The position numbers and the translations under genes are program-made. This document shows positions 6,143 through 13,339 of a DNA stretch of 17,215 nucleotides, piece after piece (positions within the stretch are counted from its first letter, which is position 1; each line of letters starts with the position of its first letter). The notes under the pieces were generated by a model, which did not search any database, had not been told where the DNA came from, and saw only the letters and a program-made list of their open reading frames with translations. The stretch is taken from the NCBI GenBank assembly GCA_964501715.1, contig CAZCTR010000022.1, positions 1 through 17,215 on the forward strand. Direction: 5' to 3'. Origin of the DNA: M55B118 sp964501715 (GTDB lineage: Bacteria > Bacillota_I > Bacilli_A > Izemoplasmatales > Izemoplasmataceae).

Positions 6143-7426
6143 TTGAAAAAAGAGTTTTATGAGAAACTGAAAAAAGATGACGAGATTTTCGATTTTCTCA
6201 AAGAGGCCGCCCTCGACGGGATCTGGTATTGGGATTTGGAGAATCCGGACAATGAGTGGATGAGCCCGAATTTCTGGAAAACGCTCGGTTACGATCCTGA
6301 AAAGAAAGAGCACAGCCCTAATGAATGGCAGGATTTGATGCATCCGAAAGACCTTGAGATTGCAAAACGTGAAATCAAAAGGCATATTGAGGAACCCGGT
6401 CCCCCATATGATCAGGTTGTGCGTTACACCCATAAGAAAGGCTCGACCGTCTGGATACGATGCCGGGGACTGGTGATCAGGGACACTGAGGGCAATCCTG
6501 TCCGCATGCTTGGCGCGCATATGGATATCACTAGGATGATGCTTTCTAACAAACACATTAAACGGCTGAAAAACGAATATGAAACAGTGTTCAACGGTAC
6601 ACAGGATGCGTTGTTTTTCATCGAGGTGAGAGGACGGGATTATTTCAGGTACATCCGCAATAACACATCCCATCAGGAGAAGACCGGTGTGTCACAACGG
6701 ATGATAGAGGGCAAGACTCCCTACGACCTCCTTGATGAAGAGGCGGCGAAAGCTGTGATAAGAAATTATCAACAATGCGTTGACGAGGCTGATGTTATTC
6801 GTTATGAGGAAGCGCTCGATCTTCCTTCCGGAAGACGGGTGTGGCATACGACGCTCACTCCGATACTCTCAGACGGTGAAGTGCAGCACATTGTCGGTTC
6901 GGCCAGGGACATCACAGAACAGAAGACGCTCGAGAAGGAACTCGAGAAACGGGCGAATTATGATGCTCTGACGATGCTCGCGAACCGGGATAACCTGACA
7001 AAGACGGTGGAAGAACGTACAGAGGATTCCAACAATCCGTTCGTCTTCATCTTCATCGACCTTGATGATTTCAAAGACGTCAATGACATGCACGGTCATC
7101 TTGCCGGGGACCATGTTCTCAAAAGTGTGGCTGACAGGCTTATGGAATCGACGGATGAAGGTGATCTCGTCGCAAGACTTGGCGGGGACGAGTTCGTCAT
7201 CTTGAAAGATGACATTTACAATGATGAAGAGATAGCAGAGTTCAAAGAAGAAATCATCAAAAAGGTTTCACAGCCGATTGATTATGAGGGTGACATTTTG
7301 AGGGTCCATCCCTCGGTCGGTGTCTCGAGGTTTCCATCGGACGGGATGGATTATGACCAGCTGACTTATCATGCCGACAAGGGCATGTATAAAATGAAAG
7401 AAAATCAGAAGAAGCTAAAACAGTAA
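6143..7426 (+). CDS. Soluble PAS-PAS-GGDEF diguanylate cyclase
   Basis: Predicted to make cyclic di-GMP from two GTP in response to a signal sensed by its PAS domains. Order: a PAS fold at about 20-131 (WYWDLENPDNEWMSPNFWKTLGY near its start, ending MLGAHMDITRM), a second PAS at about 147-260 (ending VGSARDITEQ), a short linker helix, and a GGDEF domain at about 270-425. GGDEF (347-351) is intact, as are the metal and substrate motif FIDLDDFKDVND and GHLAGDHVL, so catalysis is likely. The inhibitory RxxD site is absent: position 338 is Asp instead of Arg. There is no membrane segment and no EAL domain. The start is uncertain: TTG at 6143 lacks a good ribosome binding site, while AAAGG (6111-6115) would better fit an in-frame ATT at 6128. 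Confidence 0.88.
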   Translation: MKKEFYEKLKKDDEIFDFLKEAALDGIWYWDLENPDNEWMSPNFWKTLGYDPEKKEHSPNEWQDLMHPKDLEIAKREIKRHIEEPGPPYDQVVRYTHKKGSTVWIRCRGLVIRDTEGNPVRMLGAHMDITRMMLSNKHIKRLKNEYETVFNGTQDALFFIEVRGRDYFRYIRNNTSHQEKTGVSQRMIEGKTPYDLLDEEAAKAVIRNYQQCVDEADVIRYEEALDLPSGRRVWHTTLTPILSDGEVQHIVGSARDITEQKTLEKELEKRANYDALTMLANRDNLTKTVEERTEDSNNPFVFIFIDLDDFKDVNDMHGHLAGDHVLKSVADRLMESTDEGDLVARLGGDEFVILKDDIYNDEEIAEFKEEIIKKVSQPIDYEGDILRVHPSVGVSRFPSDGMDYDQLTYHADKGMYKMKENQKKLKQ

Positions 7427-7490
7427 TGCGCTGTTCCCTGGAGATAGTGAGTATTCGAATGGAATCGCGGTAGGGCTTTAAAAGAACGGA

Positions 7491-8990
7491 TCAATCAATC
7501 CGGAAATGACATCCGATGCTTTGTGGGCGATTCAATGCATCCTTAACAATGTTGAGCGCCACATGCAACATGTTCATAGTCTCGTAGTAGCGTTTCGCGT
7601 GATTGGGATAATCCATTAATGTATCCAGCAAATGGTTCAATTCCGAAAGGGCTTTTTCAAGCCCTTTTTTTCGTCTGACAATGCCGGCGTGCTCTTCCAT
7701 GATCATGCGGATCTTCTTGCGCATCGGGCCGTAATGATAGCTAGCCGTTTCGCCGTATTTCAAAGAGGGAGCGGTTTTTTCCGGACATGGAGTGAGGGAA
7801 TTGATGTGGTTGGCGATGCGCCGGCCGAATACGACGCATTCCAAAAGTGAGTTCGATGCAAGCCGGTTCGCCCCGTGCACACCGGTAGAGGCACATTCGC
7901 CGAGTGCGTAGAGCCTTTCGATATCCGTCTTGCCATCAAGGTCGGTACTGATGCCGCCAATGTTGAAATGCTCGACGGGCGCAATGGGGATCAGCGTCTC
8001 TCCCAGACTGTATCCCCGCTTTTGAAGCGCGTCTTGGATGGTCGGGAACCGTTTTTGCAGATAAGTCTTTTCAAGATGGCGGGTATCAAGGTAGACGTGG
8101 TCGCTCCAAGTGTCGTACATCTCCCTATGGATGCCTTGGGAGACGATGTCCCTCGGCGCGAGGTCCGCTTTGGGGTGATATTTTTCCATGAATGCGTCCC
8201 CTTCCAAATTACGGAGGACCGCCCCCTCTCCGCGAAGCGCCTCGGAAATCAAGAAGCGTCTTCCCTCGGGATGCTCCGGGTCGAAAAAGGCGGTGGGATG
8301 GAATTGGATGAAAGCCATTTTCTCGATGGTGGCGCCAGCCCGTTCGGCCATGGCGATGCCGTCACCGGTGGCAATCGGCGGATTGGTGCTCGCAGCATAC
8401 ACCGACCCGACACCGCCAGTGGCCAAAATGATGCTCGACGCGGAGAAAAGAATAGTTTTCCCGTCTTTGTCAATGGCGCTCAGGCCTTGGACGCCGCCCT
8501 CTTTGACATCGAGATCCACAGCCATGGTCTGTTCGAAGAGCCGTATGTTCTTTCTTCTTTTTGCTTCTCGCTGAAGCGCGTTCATGATATCCCTTCCAGT
8601 GGCGTCGCCGCCACTATGCAGGACACGGGAACTGCTATGTCCCCCTTCGATTGTGGTTAAAAAATCCCCTACCGTGTTCCTGTCGAACTGAACCCCCGCT
8701 TGCAAAAGCAAGTCGATATTCTCGTGTGCTTCATTGACAAGGCATGTCACGGCGCGCATGTCATTCAGGTGGTGGCCTGCGGTAAGCGTGTCCTCTATGT
8801 GTGCTTCAAGCAAGGCTTTTTCGCGTTTCATCTCGGCCGCGATGCCTCCCTGGGCGAGCTGCGAGTTGCTTTCTGTGAGCGCAGTCTTGACTAAAAGGAC
8901 GACCGATTGCTTCGGGTTCAGAAGAAGGGCGGTGTAGAGGCCAGAAAGTCCCGCTCCCACGATCACGGCATCGGCATGTTCCTTTCTCAT
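7491..8990 (-). CDS. nadB: L-aspartate oxidase
   Basis: FAD enzyme oxidising L-aspartate to iminoaspartate, the first step of de novo NAD synthesis. The 499 residues show the dinucleotide site GAGLSG (12-17), the SQLAQGGIAA and GGHSSSRVLH blocks, FIQFHPTAF, the catalytic-region SEALRGEGAVL, RDIVSQGIHREM, and EHFNIGGI followed by LGECASTGVHGANRLASNSLLE, all as in NadB rather than in succinate dehydrogenase. The C-terminal helical domain ends at CHFRID, a little shorter than many NadB proteins. Its ATG overlaps the nadA TGA by four bases (ATGA), so the two are translationally coupled, which suits handing unstable iminoaspartate to NadA. A plus-strand terminator-like hairpin lies inside its 3' part (7646-7671). 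No terminator was seen downstream of its own stop. Confidence 0.97.
   Translation of the reverse strand: MRKEHADAVIVGAGLSGLYTALLLNPKQSVVLLVKTALTESNSQLAQGGIAAEMKREKALLEAHIEDTLTAGHHLNDMRAVTCLVNEAHENIDLLLQAGVQFDRNTVGDFLTTIEGGHSSSRVLHSGGDATGRDIMNALQREAKRRKNIRLFEQTMAVDLDVKEGGVQGLSAIDKDGKTILFSASSIILATGGVGSVYAASTNPPIATGDGIAMAERAGATIEKMAFIQFHPTAFFDPEHPEGRRFLISEALRGEGAVLRNLEGDAFMEKYHPKADLAPRDIVSQGIHREMYDTWSDHVYLDTRHLEKTYLQKRFPTIQDALQKRGYSLGETLIPIAPVEHFNIGGISTDLDGKTDIERLYALGECASTGVHGANRLASNSLLECVVFGRRIANHINSLTPCPEKTAPSLKYGETASYHYGPMRKKIRMIMEEHAGIVRRKKGLEKALSELNHLLDTLMDYPNHAKRYYETMNMLHVALNIVKDALNRPQSIGCHFRID
7646..7671 (+). terminator. Plus-strand terminator-like hairpin inside nadB
   Basis: AAAGGGCTT (7646-7654) and AAGCCCTTT (7659-7667) form a perfect 9-bp stem with a TTTC loop, continuing into TTTT (7668-7671). 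It has the layout of an intrinsic terminator for plus-strand transcripts, which here come from the GGDEF gene ending 220 nt earlier. No terminator was found between the two converging genes, so this may be the functional stop. It must also encode KKGLEKALS of NadB on the other strand. Confidence 0.55.
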
Positions 8991-9901
8991 TGTCCGCTTA
9001 ACTCCATCATCTTATCGAGGGCTTTTCTTGCGTCCTTCATGATTTCCTGATCGACTTCGATCTCGTGGGTGTTGTCGCGCAAGGCTTCGTAGACGGTGAA
9101 TAGATCCGTCTTCTTCATGTCCCAGCAACTGAGGTTTTCACTCAGTACCGTGAAACGCTTGTCCGGGGCCTCTTTTCTCAACTGGTGAAGCAAACCTTTC
9201 TCCGTGCCGACGATGTAGTGATCATACCCGGTTGTCTTGGCGAAATGGATGAGCCCGCTGGTGCCGCCTACGTAATCGGCTTTGTCAATGACGTCCAAAG
9301 GCGCTTCAGGATGGACGATGACAGCCGCTTCAGGATACTTCTTACGCATGGCGTCGACTTCTTGTGTGGTCAGGTCGTTGTGGATGCAACAGAAACCCGG
9401 CCATATCTCCATGTCGAGATTGTAAGTCCTACGGACAAACTTGCCCAGATTCTTATCTGGCACGTATAGCAGCTTTTCATCCTTGTAATGCCGGATGATG
9501 CGTTCGAAATTGGAACTGGTCACGCACACATCGCTCAAAGCTTTGACACTTGCGGTGGAATTGACATAACAGATCACTTTGCGTTCGGGATTTGCTTGCT
9601 TGTAGGCTTTAAGGTCATCATGGGTGATCTTGTCCGCCATGGGGCACCCCGCATCCCAAGCGGGGAGGAGCACGGTCTTGTTTGGTGAAAGGATCTTTGC
9701 GCTCTCGGCCATGAAATGGACACCGCAAAAAACGATAGTCCTGGCGTCGGTCTTGCTCGCGGCGACGCTAAGCTTGTAGGAATCGCCGACGATATCGGCG
9801 ATGTCCTGCACTTCGCCCACTTGATAATAGTGTGCGAGGATGATTGCATCACGTTCATGCTTGAGGCGTTTGATCCCATTGATCAAAGCATGTTTATCCA
9901 T
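8987..9901 (-). CDS. nadA: Quinolinate synthase
   Basis: Iron-sulfur enzyme condensing iminoaspartate with dihydroxyacetone phosphate to quinolinate. From the chosen start it is 304 residues, the usual length of the short NadA form. Expected [4Fe-4S] ligands are C86 (AGCPMAD), C171 (PGFC) and C259 (LSCWDMKKT), assigned by position relative to known NadA proteins. ILAHYYQ, GDSYKLS, FCGVHFMAE and YVNSTASVKALSDVCVTSSN are family blocks. The frame runs up to a TTG at 9919, but AGGGAGGT (9916-9909) seven bases before the ATG at 9901 fixes the start. The ATG overlaps the end of nadC by eight bases and the TGA overlaps nadB by four, so the three genes form one coupled operon. Confidence 0.97.
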   Translation of the reverse strand: MDKHALINGIKRLKHERDAIILAHYYQVGEVQDIADIVGDSYKLSVAASKTDARTIVFCGVHFMAESAKILSPNKTVLLPAWDAGCPMADKITHDDLKAYKQANPERKVICYVNSTASVKALSDVCVTSSNFERIIRHYKDEKLLYVPDKNLGKFVRRTYNLDMEIWPGFCCIHNDLTTQEVDAMRKKYPEAAVIVHPEAPLDVIDKADYVGGTSGLIHFAKTTGYDHYIVGTEKGLLHQLRKEAPDKRFTVLSENLSCWDMKKTDLFTVYEALRDNTHEIEVDQEIMKDARKALDKMMELSGQ

Positions 9902-10736
9902 TGGGTTGACCTCCCTCAAATCGAAGACTGATGTCGAAAGCGGTGACGGAATGTGTCAATGCACCGACCGAGATGGCGTCCACGCCGGTCTTGGCGACCG
10001 AAGGAGCCCTATCCAAGGCCATGTTGCCACTGGCTTCTAGGAATTTGGCCCCATTGTTCAAGGCGACACATGTCCGCATGGTCTTAAGGTCCATGTTGTC
10101 GAGCATGATGCGGTCCGCATCGGTATTGAGTGCCTCTTCAAACTGCTTCGCATTTTCGACTTCAACCTCGATTTCCATCGAGGTGCCCACATGCTCCCTT
10201 GCCATCTCTACCGCTCTTTTGATGCTTCCCGCGGCGCTGATATGGTTGTCCTTGATCAGCACCATGTCTGAAAGGGAGAAGCGGTGATTGACACCGCCGC
10301 CATCTTTTACGGCACGTTTGTCGAGTACCCTCAGGTTCGGGACGGTTTTGCGTGTATCGTAGACTTTGCAGCCAGTGCCAAGAACAGCATCGGTGAAGGC
10401 TTTGGTCATGGTGGCAATGCCGGACATGCGCTGCAGGAGATTGAGCGCGGTCCTTTCAGCCTTAAGTATGGAGGCGGTCCTCCCTTGGAGGCGGCCGATT
10501 TCATCCCCGCTTTGGACGGTGTCCCCATCTTGGAATGAGAAAGTGATTTCCAAGCTGTCGTCCACGTGTCTCATGACGGAAGTGAAGACATCCAGTCCGG
10601 ATAAGACGCCGGAATCCTTGGCGATCAGGACGGCTTTTGTGGTTTGGTCGGTGAAAAGCGCATCCGTGGTCACATCCCCATCGGGCATGTCTTCAACGAG
10701 AGCGTTTGCTATGATTTTATGCATTCTTTCTTCCAT
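9894..10736 (-). CDS. nadC: Nicotinate-nucleotide pyrophosphorylase (quinolinate phosphoribosyltransferase)
   Basis: Converts quinolinate and PRPP to nicotinate mononucleotide, CO2 and pyrophosphate. It is the first gene of the operon. The 280 residues match the family length. Signatures: EDMPDGDVTTDALF near the N-terminus, ERTALNLLQRMSGIAT, DTRKTVPNLR (usual TRKTxPGLR with Asn for Gly), DKRAVKDGGGVNHRFSLSDMVLIKDNH, EIEVEVEN, and the C-terminal LEASGNM. The frame is open ten codons further up to an ATG at 10766, but AAGGA eight bases before the ATG at 10736 supports the shorter start. The gene order nadC-nadA-nadB, without a nifS-type cysteine desulfurase or a visible regulator gene, differs from the Bacillus subtilis nadB-nadC-nadA arrangement. 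Confidence 0.96.
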   Translation of the reverse strand: MEERMHKIIANALVEDMPDGDVTTDALFTDQTTKAVLIAKDSGVLSGLDVFTSVMRHVDDSLEITFSFQDGDTVQSGDEIGRLQGRTASILKAERTALNLLQRMSGIATMTKAFTDAVLGTGCKVYDTRKTVPNLRVLDKRAVKDGGGVNHRFSLSDMVLIKDNHISAAGSIKRAVEMAREHVGTSMEIEVEVENAKQFEEALNTDADRIMLDNMDLKTMRTCVALNNGAKFLEASGNMALDRAPSVAKTGVDAISVGALTHSVTAFDISLRFEGGQPNG

Positions 10737-10770
10737 AGGTATCATCCTTATGTGTCTTATTCTCATGAAA

Positions 10771-10791
10771 AATCCATGGGAAGCATGGATT
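10771..10791 (-). promoter_or_regulatory. Inverted repeat at the nad transcription start
   Basis: AATCCATG (10771-10778) and CATGGATT (10784-10791) are perfect 8-bp inverted arms separated by 5 bp, covering roughly positions +2 to +22 of the predicted nad transcript. It could be a repressor operator (Bacillota control nad genes through NiaR/YrxA or similar NAD-responsive regulators) or a 5' hairpin protecting the mRNA. I could not match it to a remembered consensus. Confidence 0.45.
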
Positions 10792-10799
10792 AGAATTCA

Positions 10800-10828
10800 A
10801 TTATATCATAAGTCTGTCTTCTTGTTTA
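10800..10828 (-). promoter_or_regulatory. nad operon promoter
   Basis: The minus strand has an extended -10 TGATATAAT (10808-10800) and, 17 nt upstream of the hexamer, TAAACA (10828-10823; four of six -35 positions). AAGACA (10820-10815) lies in the spacer and the same hexamer recurs in the leader at 10758-10753. The predicted start is near 10793. The 10737-11042 intergenic space holds only this promoter, its leader, and the divergent helicase promoter and leader. Confidence 0.65.
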
Positions 10829-10925
10829 CAACCAGCTAGATAAATGCCTTATATCCTTGGCAATGCATTACGATATGGAAAGACTGTAAATTATTTCACA
10901 AAAGACTGGTAATTCATTGAAAACG

Positions 10926-10934
10926 TGATATAAT
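10926..10934 (+). promoter_or_regulatory. Extended -10 promoter of the DEAD-box helicase gene
   Basis: TGATATAAT (10926-10934) is a full TGn-TATAAT element; no clear -35 is present. The predicted start near 10941 gives a leader of about 100 nt that contains the terminator hairpin at 10984-11012. Confidence 0.6.
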
Positions 10935-10983
10935 ACATCAGTTCGATACCTATACGAAATCGTCCCAGATAAAGGCGCAATTA

Positions 10984-11012
10984 AACGTTGCATGACTTTG
11001 CAGCGTTTTTTT
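10984..11012 (+). terminator. Terminator hairpin in the DEAD-box helicase leader
   Basis: AACGTTGCA (10984-10992) and TGCAGCGTT (10999-11007) form a 9-bp stem with one G-U pair around a six-base loop, with T residues running 11006-11012. The hairpin ends 30 nt before the helicase ATG and lies downstream of the only promoter seen, so it must be read through for the gene to be expressed. That suggests attenuation or a short leader RNA of about 70 nt. Confidence 0.7.
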
Positions 11013-11042
11013 ATGCCTGTACTGCAAAAAGGAGACTACCCA

Positions 11043-12344
11043 ATGACATTCGCACAAATGAACATGAACCAATCCTTGCTTGATGCCATCAATAAAGGCG
11101 GCTACACTGAACCCACTCCCATTCAAGCCAAGGCCATCCCCCACATATTGAAAGGTGAGGATATGCTTGGAAGCGCACAGACCGGAACCGGTAAGACCGC
11201 CGCGTTCGCCCTGCCGATCATCCACCAGATGGAATCGTCTGCACGCACCAACCATTCCAAGATGCCAAGAGCCCTCATTCTCGCTCCTACACGCGAACTC
11301 GCGCTTCAAATCATGGAAAGCTTCCATGCCTACTCACGATATAGCAAGATAAGAACCGCCTCCATTTATGGAGGCGTACCTAAACGCAAACAGATCCAGA
11401 AATTGAAACGGGGCGTCGATGTGGTCGTCGCGACGCCCGGCCGTCTGCTTGATCTTTTGGAAATGAAGATCATCAAACTCGATCAGATCGAGCATTATGT
11501 GCTCGACGAGGCGGACCGTATGCTCGACATGGGATTCATTCCCGACGTGAAAAAAATCACAAGCCAAATCACCCGAAATCATCAGACCATGCTCTTTTCT
11601 GCAACGCTTCCTGAGAGCATTCTGAAACTTTCAAAATCAATGCTTGAGAATCCTGTAAGGATAGAAGTCGCCAAGGACAACGAACCGCTCAAGACCATCA
11701 ACCAGTCCATCTATTTCGTAAAAAAAGCTGATAAGGCCGCACTTTTGAGCGACGTGCTATATAAGGAATCCGTCTCGAACGCCCTTGTATTCACCCGGAC
11801 CAAACAAGGTGCGAACCGACTGACTAAAATGCTGAGCGACTCCGGTATCCAGGCGGACGCCATCCATGGAGACAAAACCCAGGGTCAACGGCAGCGTTCT
11901 TTGAATGATTTCAAAAAGAGCCGCACAAAAGTGCTCGTCGCGACCGACGTTGCTTCCAGGGGCATCGATATCGATGCACTCTCCCACGTCATCAACTATG
12001 ACCTACCCGAGACTGCAGAGACTTATCTTCACAGAATCGGTCGTACAGCCAGAGCGGGCCGTCTCGGGAGCAGCATTTCCTTTTGCAGTCCTGAGGAGAG
12101 TCATCTATTGAAAGCTGTACAGAAACATATCGAGATGACCATCCCCGTCGAATCGGACCATCGTTTCAAGATTCAAAGACCGGAGCCCAAATCCAAAAAA
12201 GCCGGCTACAAAACAGTGAACGCCTCCCCAAAAAGCAAATCGGGATCAAAACGTAAGGGCAGGGCCAACCATGGCAACAAGCCCTTCAAATACAAGTCCA
12301 AAACCGACAAGTCTTTCAAGAACCAAAAGCGCGCTTACCGTTAG
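11043..12344 (+). CDS. DEAD-box RNA helicase, RhlE/CshA-like
   Basis: ATP-dependent RNA unwinding enzyme acting in ribosome assembly, RNA decay or cold adaptation. The 433 residues carry all the motifs in order: Q motif (FAQ then EPTPIQ, to 28), AQTGTGKT (45-52), PTRELA (82-87), TPGR (131-134), DEAD (155-158), SAT (186-188), TDVASRGIDI (301-310) and HRIGRTARAG (330-339). A basic, low-complexity tail rich in Lys/Ser/Arg (about 380-433) probably binds RNA. The frame is open upstream to 10992, through the leader hairpin, but AAAGGAG (11028-11034) eight bases before the ATG at 11043 fixes the start. It is a single-gene unit, closed by a strong terminator. The leader hairpin suggests conditional expression, as known for cold-induced members of this family. 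Confidence 0.95.
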   Translation: MTFAQMNMNQSLLDAINKGGYTEPTPIQAKAIPHILKGEDMLGSAQTGTGKTAAFALPIIHQMESSARTNHSKMPRALILAPTRELALQIMESFHAYSRYSKIRTASIYGGVPKRKQIQKLKRGVDVVVATPGRLLDLLEMKIIKLDQIEHYVLDEADRMLDMGFIPDVKKITSQITRNHQTMLFSATLPESILKLSKSMLENPVRIEVAKDNEPLKTINQSIYFVKKADKAALLSDVLYKESVSNALVFTRTKQGANRLTKMLSDSGIQADAIHGDKTQGQRQRSLNDFKKSRTKVLVATDVASRGIDIDALSHVINYDLPETAETYLHRIGRTARAGRLGSSISFCSPEESHLLKAVQKHIEMTIPVESDHRFKIQRPEPKSKKAGYKTVNASPKSKSGSKRKGRANHGNKPFKYKSKTDKSFKNQKRAYR

Positions 12345-12353
12345 ACAACCGTT

Positions 12354-12397
12354 AAAAGCCTTGATTCTCCGTGGAAACTGAGAATCAAGGCTTTTTT
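12354..12397 (+). terminator. Terminator after the DEAD-box helicase gene
   Basis: GCCTTGATTCTC (12358-12369) and GAGAATCAAGGC (12380-12391) form a perfect 12-bp stem with a 10-nt loop. AAAA precedes it and TTTTTT (12392-12397) follows. The flanking A-run would also allow some termination in the other direction. Confidence 0.95.
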
Positions 12398-12449
12398 GTT
12401 AAGTATTTCAAAGTATGGTGGACCCATTGATGCCTTTGCGCCTTATACG

Positions 12450-12458
12450 TGGTATAAT
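12450..12458 (+). promoter_or_regulatory. Extended -10 promoter of the CPBP protease gene
   Basis: TGGTATAAT (12450-12458) is a complete extended -10 element with no obvious -35. Its predicted start near 12465 lies downstream of the earliest in-frame start of the next gene, supporting the later ATG at 12520. Confidence 0.6.
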
Positions 12459-12519
12459 CAACATGACATTGATATTTGTCGAACACGGTCATTGTGTCAG
12501 GCAAGAAAGAAGGCTCTTG

Positions 12520-13278
12520 ATGAATAAGTCAGCGCAAGTCTTTATGATGGTCACATTCCTATTGACATATGTCTTCCTTGGAATCCTCGCATTCACGAGA
12601 CTGAAGGTGGATAGCACAACTGGTTTTATTTTTCTTTTTGTCGGTGGAGGCGCTCCGACGATTGTCGCTTTTCTTATGGTGCATCTGGGGGATGAGAGCT
12701 TCAAGAGAACGTTCTATCGCAATCTCTTAAGGTTCAGGGTGAATCCTCTTTGGTACGTGTTCGTGCTCGTTTTTCCCCTTGTGCTTGGGTTGAGCGCTGT
12801 GATTGCAGGGGGAACTCTTTTTATTGAGAGAGAAACGCTTTGGCTGACGCCTCTTTTTCTTTTGGGCGGCATCCTCTTCGGAGGCCTTGAGGAAGTCGGG
12901 TGGAGGGGATTTTTGCAGGAAAAAGCGAAGCGCTCCAACATCCTTGTCTTCGGAGTGCTTTTCGGTCTAGTCTGGAGTGTGTGGCACCTTCCCATGTTCT
13001 TTGTCGAGGGGCTTTCGCACTACGAATATGCTTTTCTTCCTTTCGTGCTGCAGGGGATCGTTTTCAGTCTTTTCATCACGTGGGTGTATGCAAGGACTGC
13101 AAGCATTCCATTGGTGGTGCTCTTTCATGCGATGATCAACACCTCCGCCGGACTCGGGCTTTCGCTTGATTTCAGCCATACGTATGAGACTTATGTGTAT
13201 CTCGGGGTTCTCGTTTTTTTCAGTCTTCTTTTTATCCAAGGAACCGGCGCAAGGAAGTCTGACAGAAGCATTGCTTAG
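12520..13278 (+). CDS. CPBP family intramembrane metalloprotease
   Basis: Polytopic membrane protein of 252 residues in the CPBP (CAAX protease and bacteriocin-processing, Abi) family. The catalytic motifs are present: EEVGWRGFL (E124, E125, R129), WHLPMFF (H156) and HAMIN (H203, N207), each within or beside a hydrophobic segment. Such enzymes cleave within the membrane; in bacteria they serve in peptide processing, self-immunity to bacteriocins, or unknown roles, and the substrate here cannot be inferred. The frame is open upstream to 12415, but the promoter at 12450-12458 and AGAAGG six bases before the ATG at 12520 support this start. No terminator separates it from the helicase-nuclease gene 61 bp downstream, though that gene seems to have its own promoter. 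Confidence 0.88.
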   Translation: MNKSAQVFMMVTFLLTYVFLGILAFTRLKVDSTTGFIFLFVGGGAPTIVAFLMVHLGDESFKRTFYRNLLRFRVNPLWYVFVLVFPLVLGLSAVIAGGTLFIERETLWLTPLFLLGGILFGGLEEVGWRGFLQEKAKRSNILVFGVLFGLVWSVWHLPMFFVEGLSHYEYAFLPFVLQGIVFSLFITWVYARTASIPLVVLFHAMINTSAGLGLSLDFSHTYETYVYLGVLVFFSLLFIQGTGARKSDRSIA

Positions 13279-13307
13279 AGACATCCTTCAATGTATGATA
13301 CACTGAA
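13271..13307 (+). promoter_or_regulatory. Promoter and operator-like dyad of the helicase-nuclease gene
   Basis: TTGCTT (13271-13276), a 17-nt spacer and TATGAT (13294-13299) form a plausible promoter overlapping the CPBP stop. Centred on the -10 box is a 21-bp dyad at 13287-13307: left arm TTCAATGTAT, central G, right arm ATACACTGAA, with nine of ten positions matching. A protein bound there would block RNA polymerase. Confidence 0.55.
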
Positions 13308-13339
13308 TATAAACCAGATCTGAACAAGGACGTGAGATT

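Noticed and set aside
7875..8660. Long plus-strand open frame opposite nadB
   Set aside because: It lies wholly within the well-conserved nadB gene and has no recognisable protein motif; a shadow of its codon bias.
10992..11042. Upstream extension of the DEAD-box helicase
   Set aside because: It would start inside the terminator hairpin, and the strong ribosome binding site at 11028-11034 serves the ATG at 11043.
12415..12519. Upstream extension of the CPBP protease
   Set aside because: The likely promoter lies inside it, so it would not be transcribed in full; no ribosome binding site precedes the earlier ATG.
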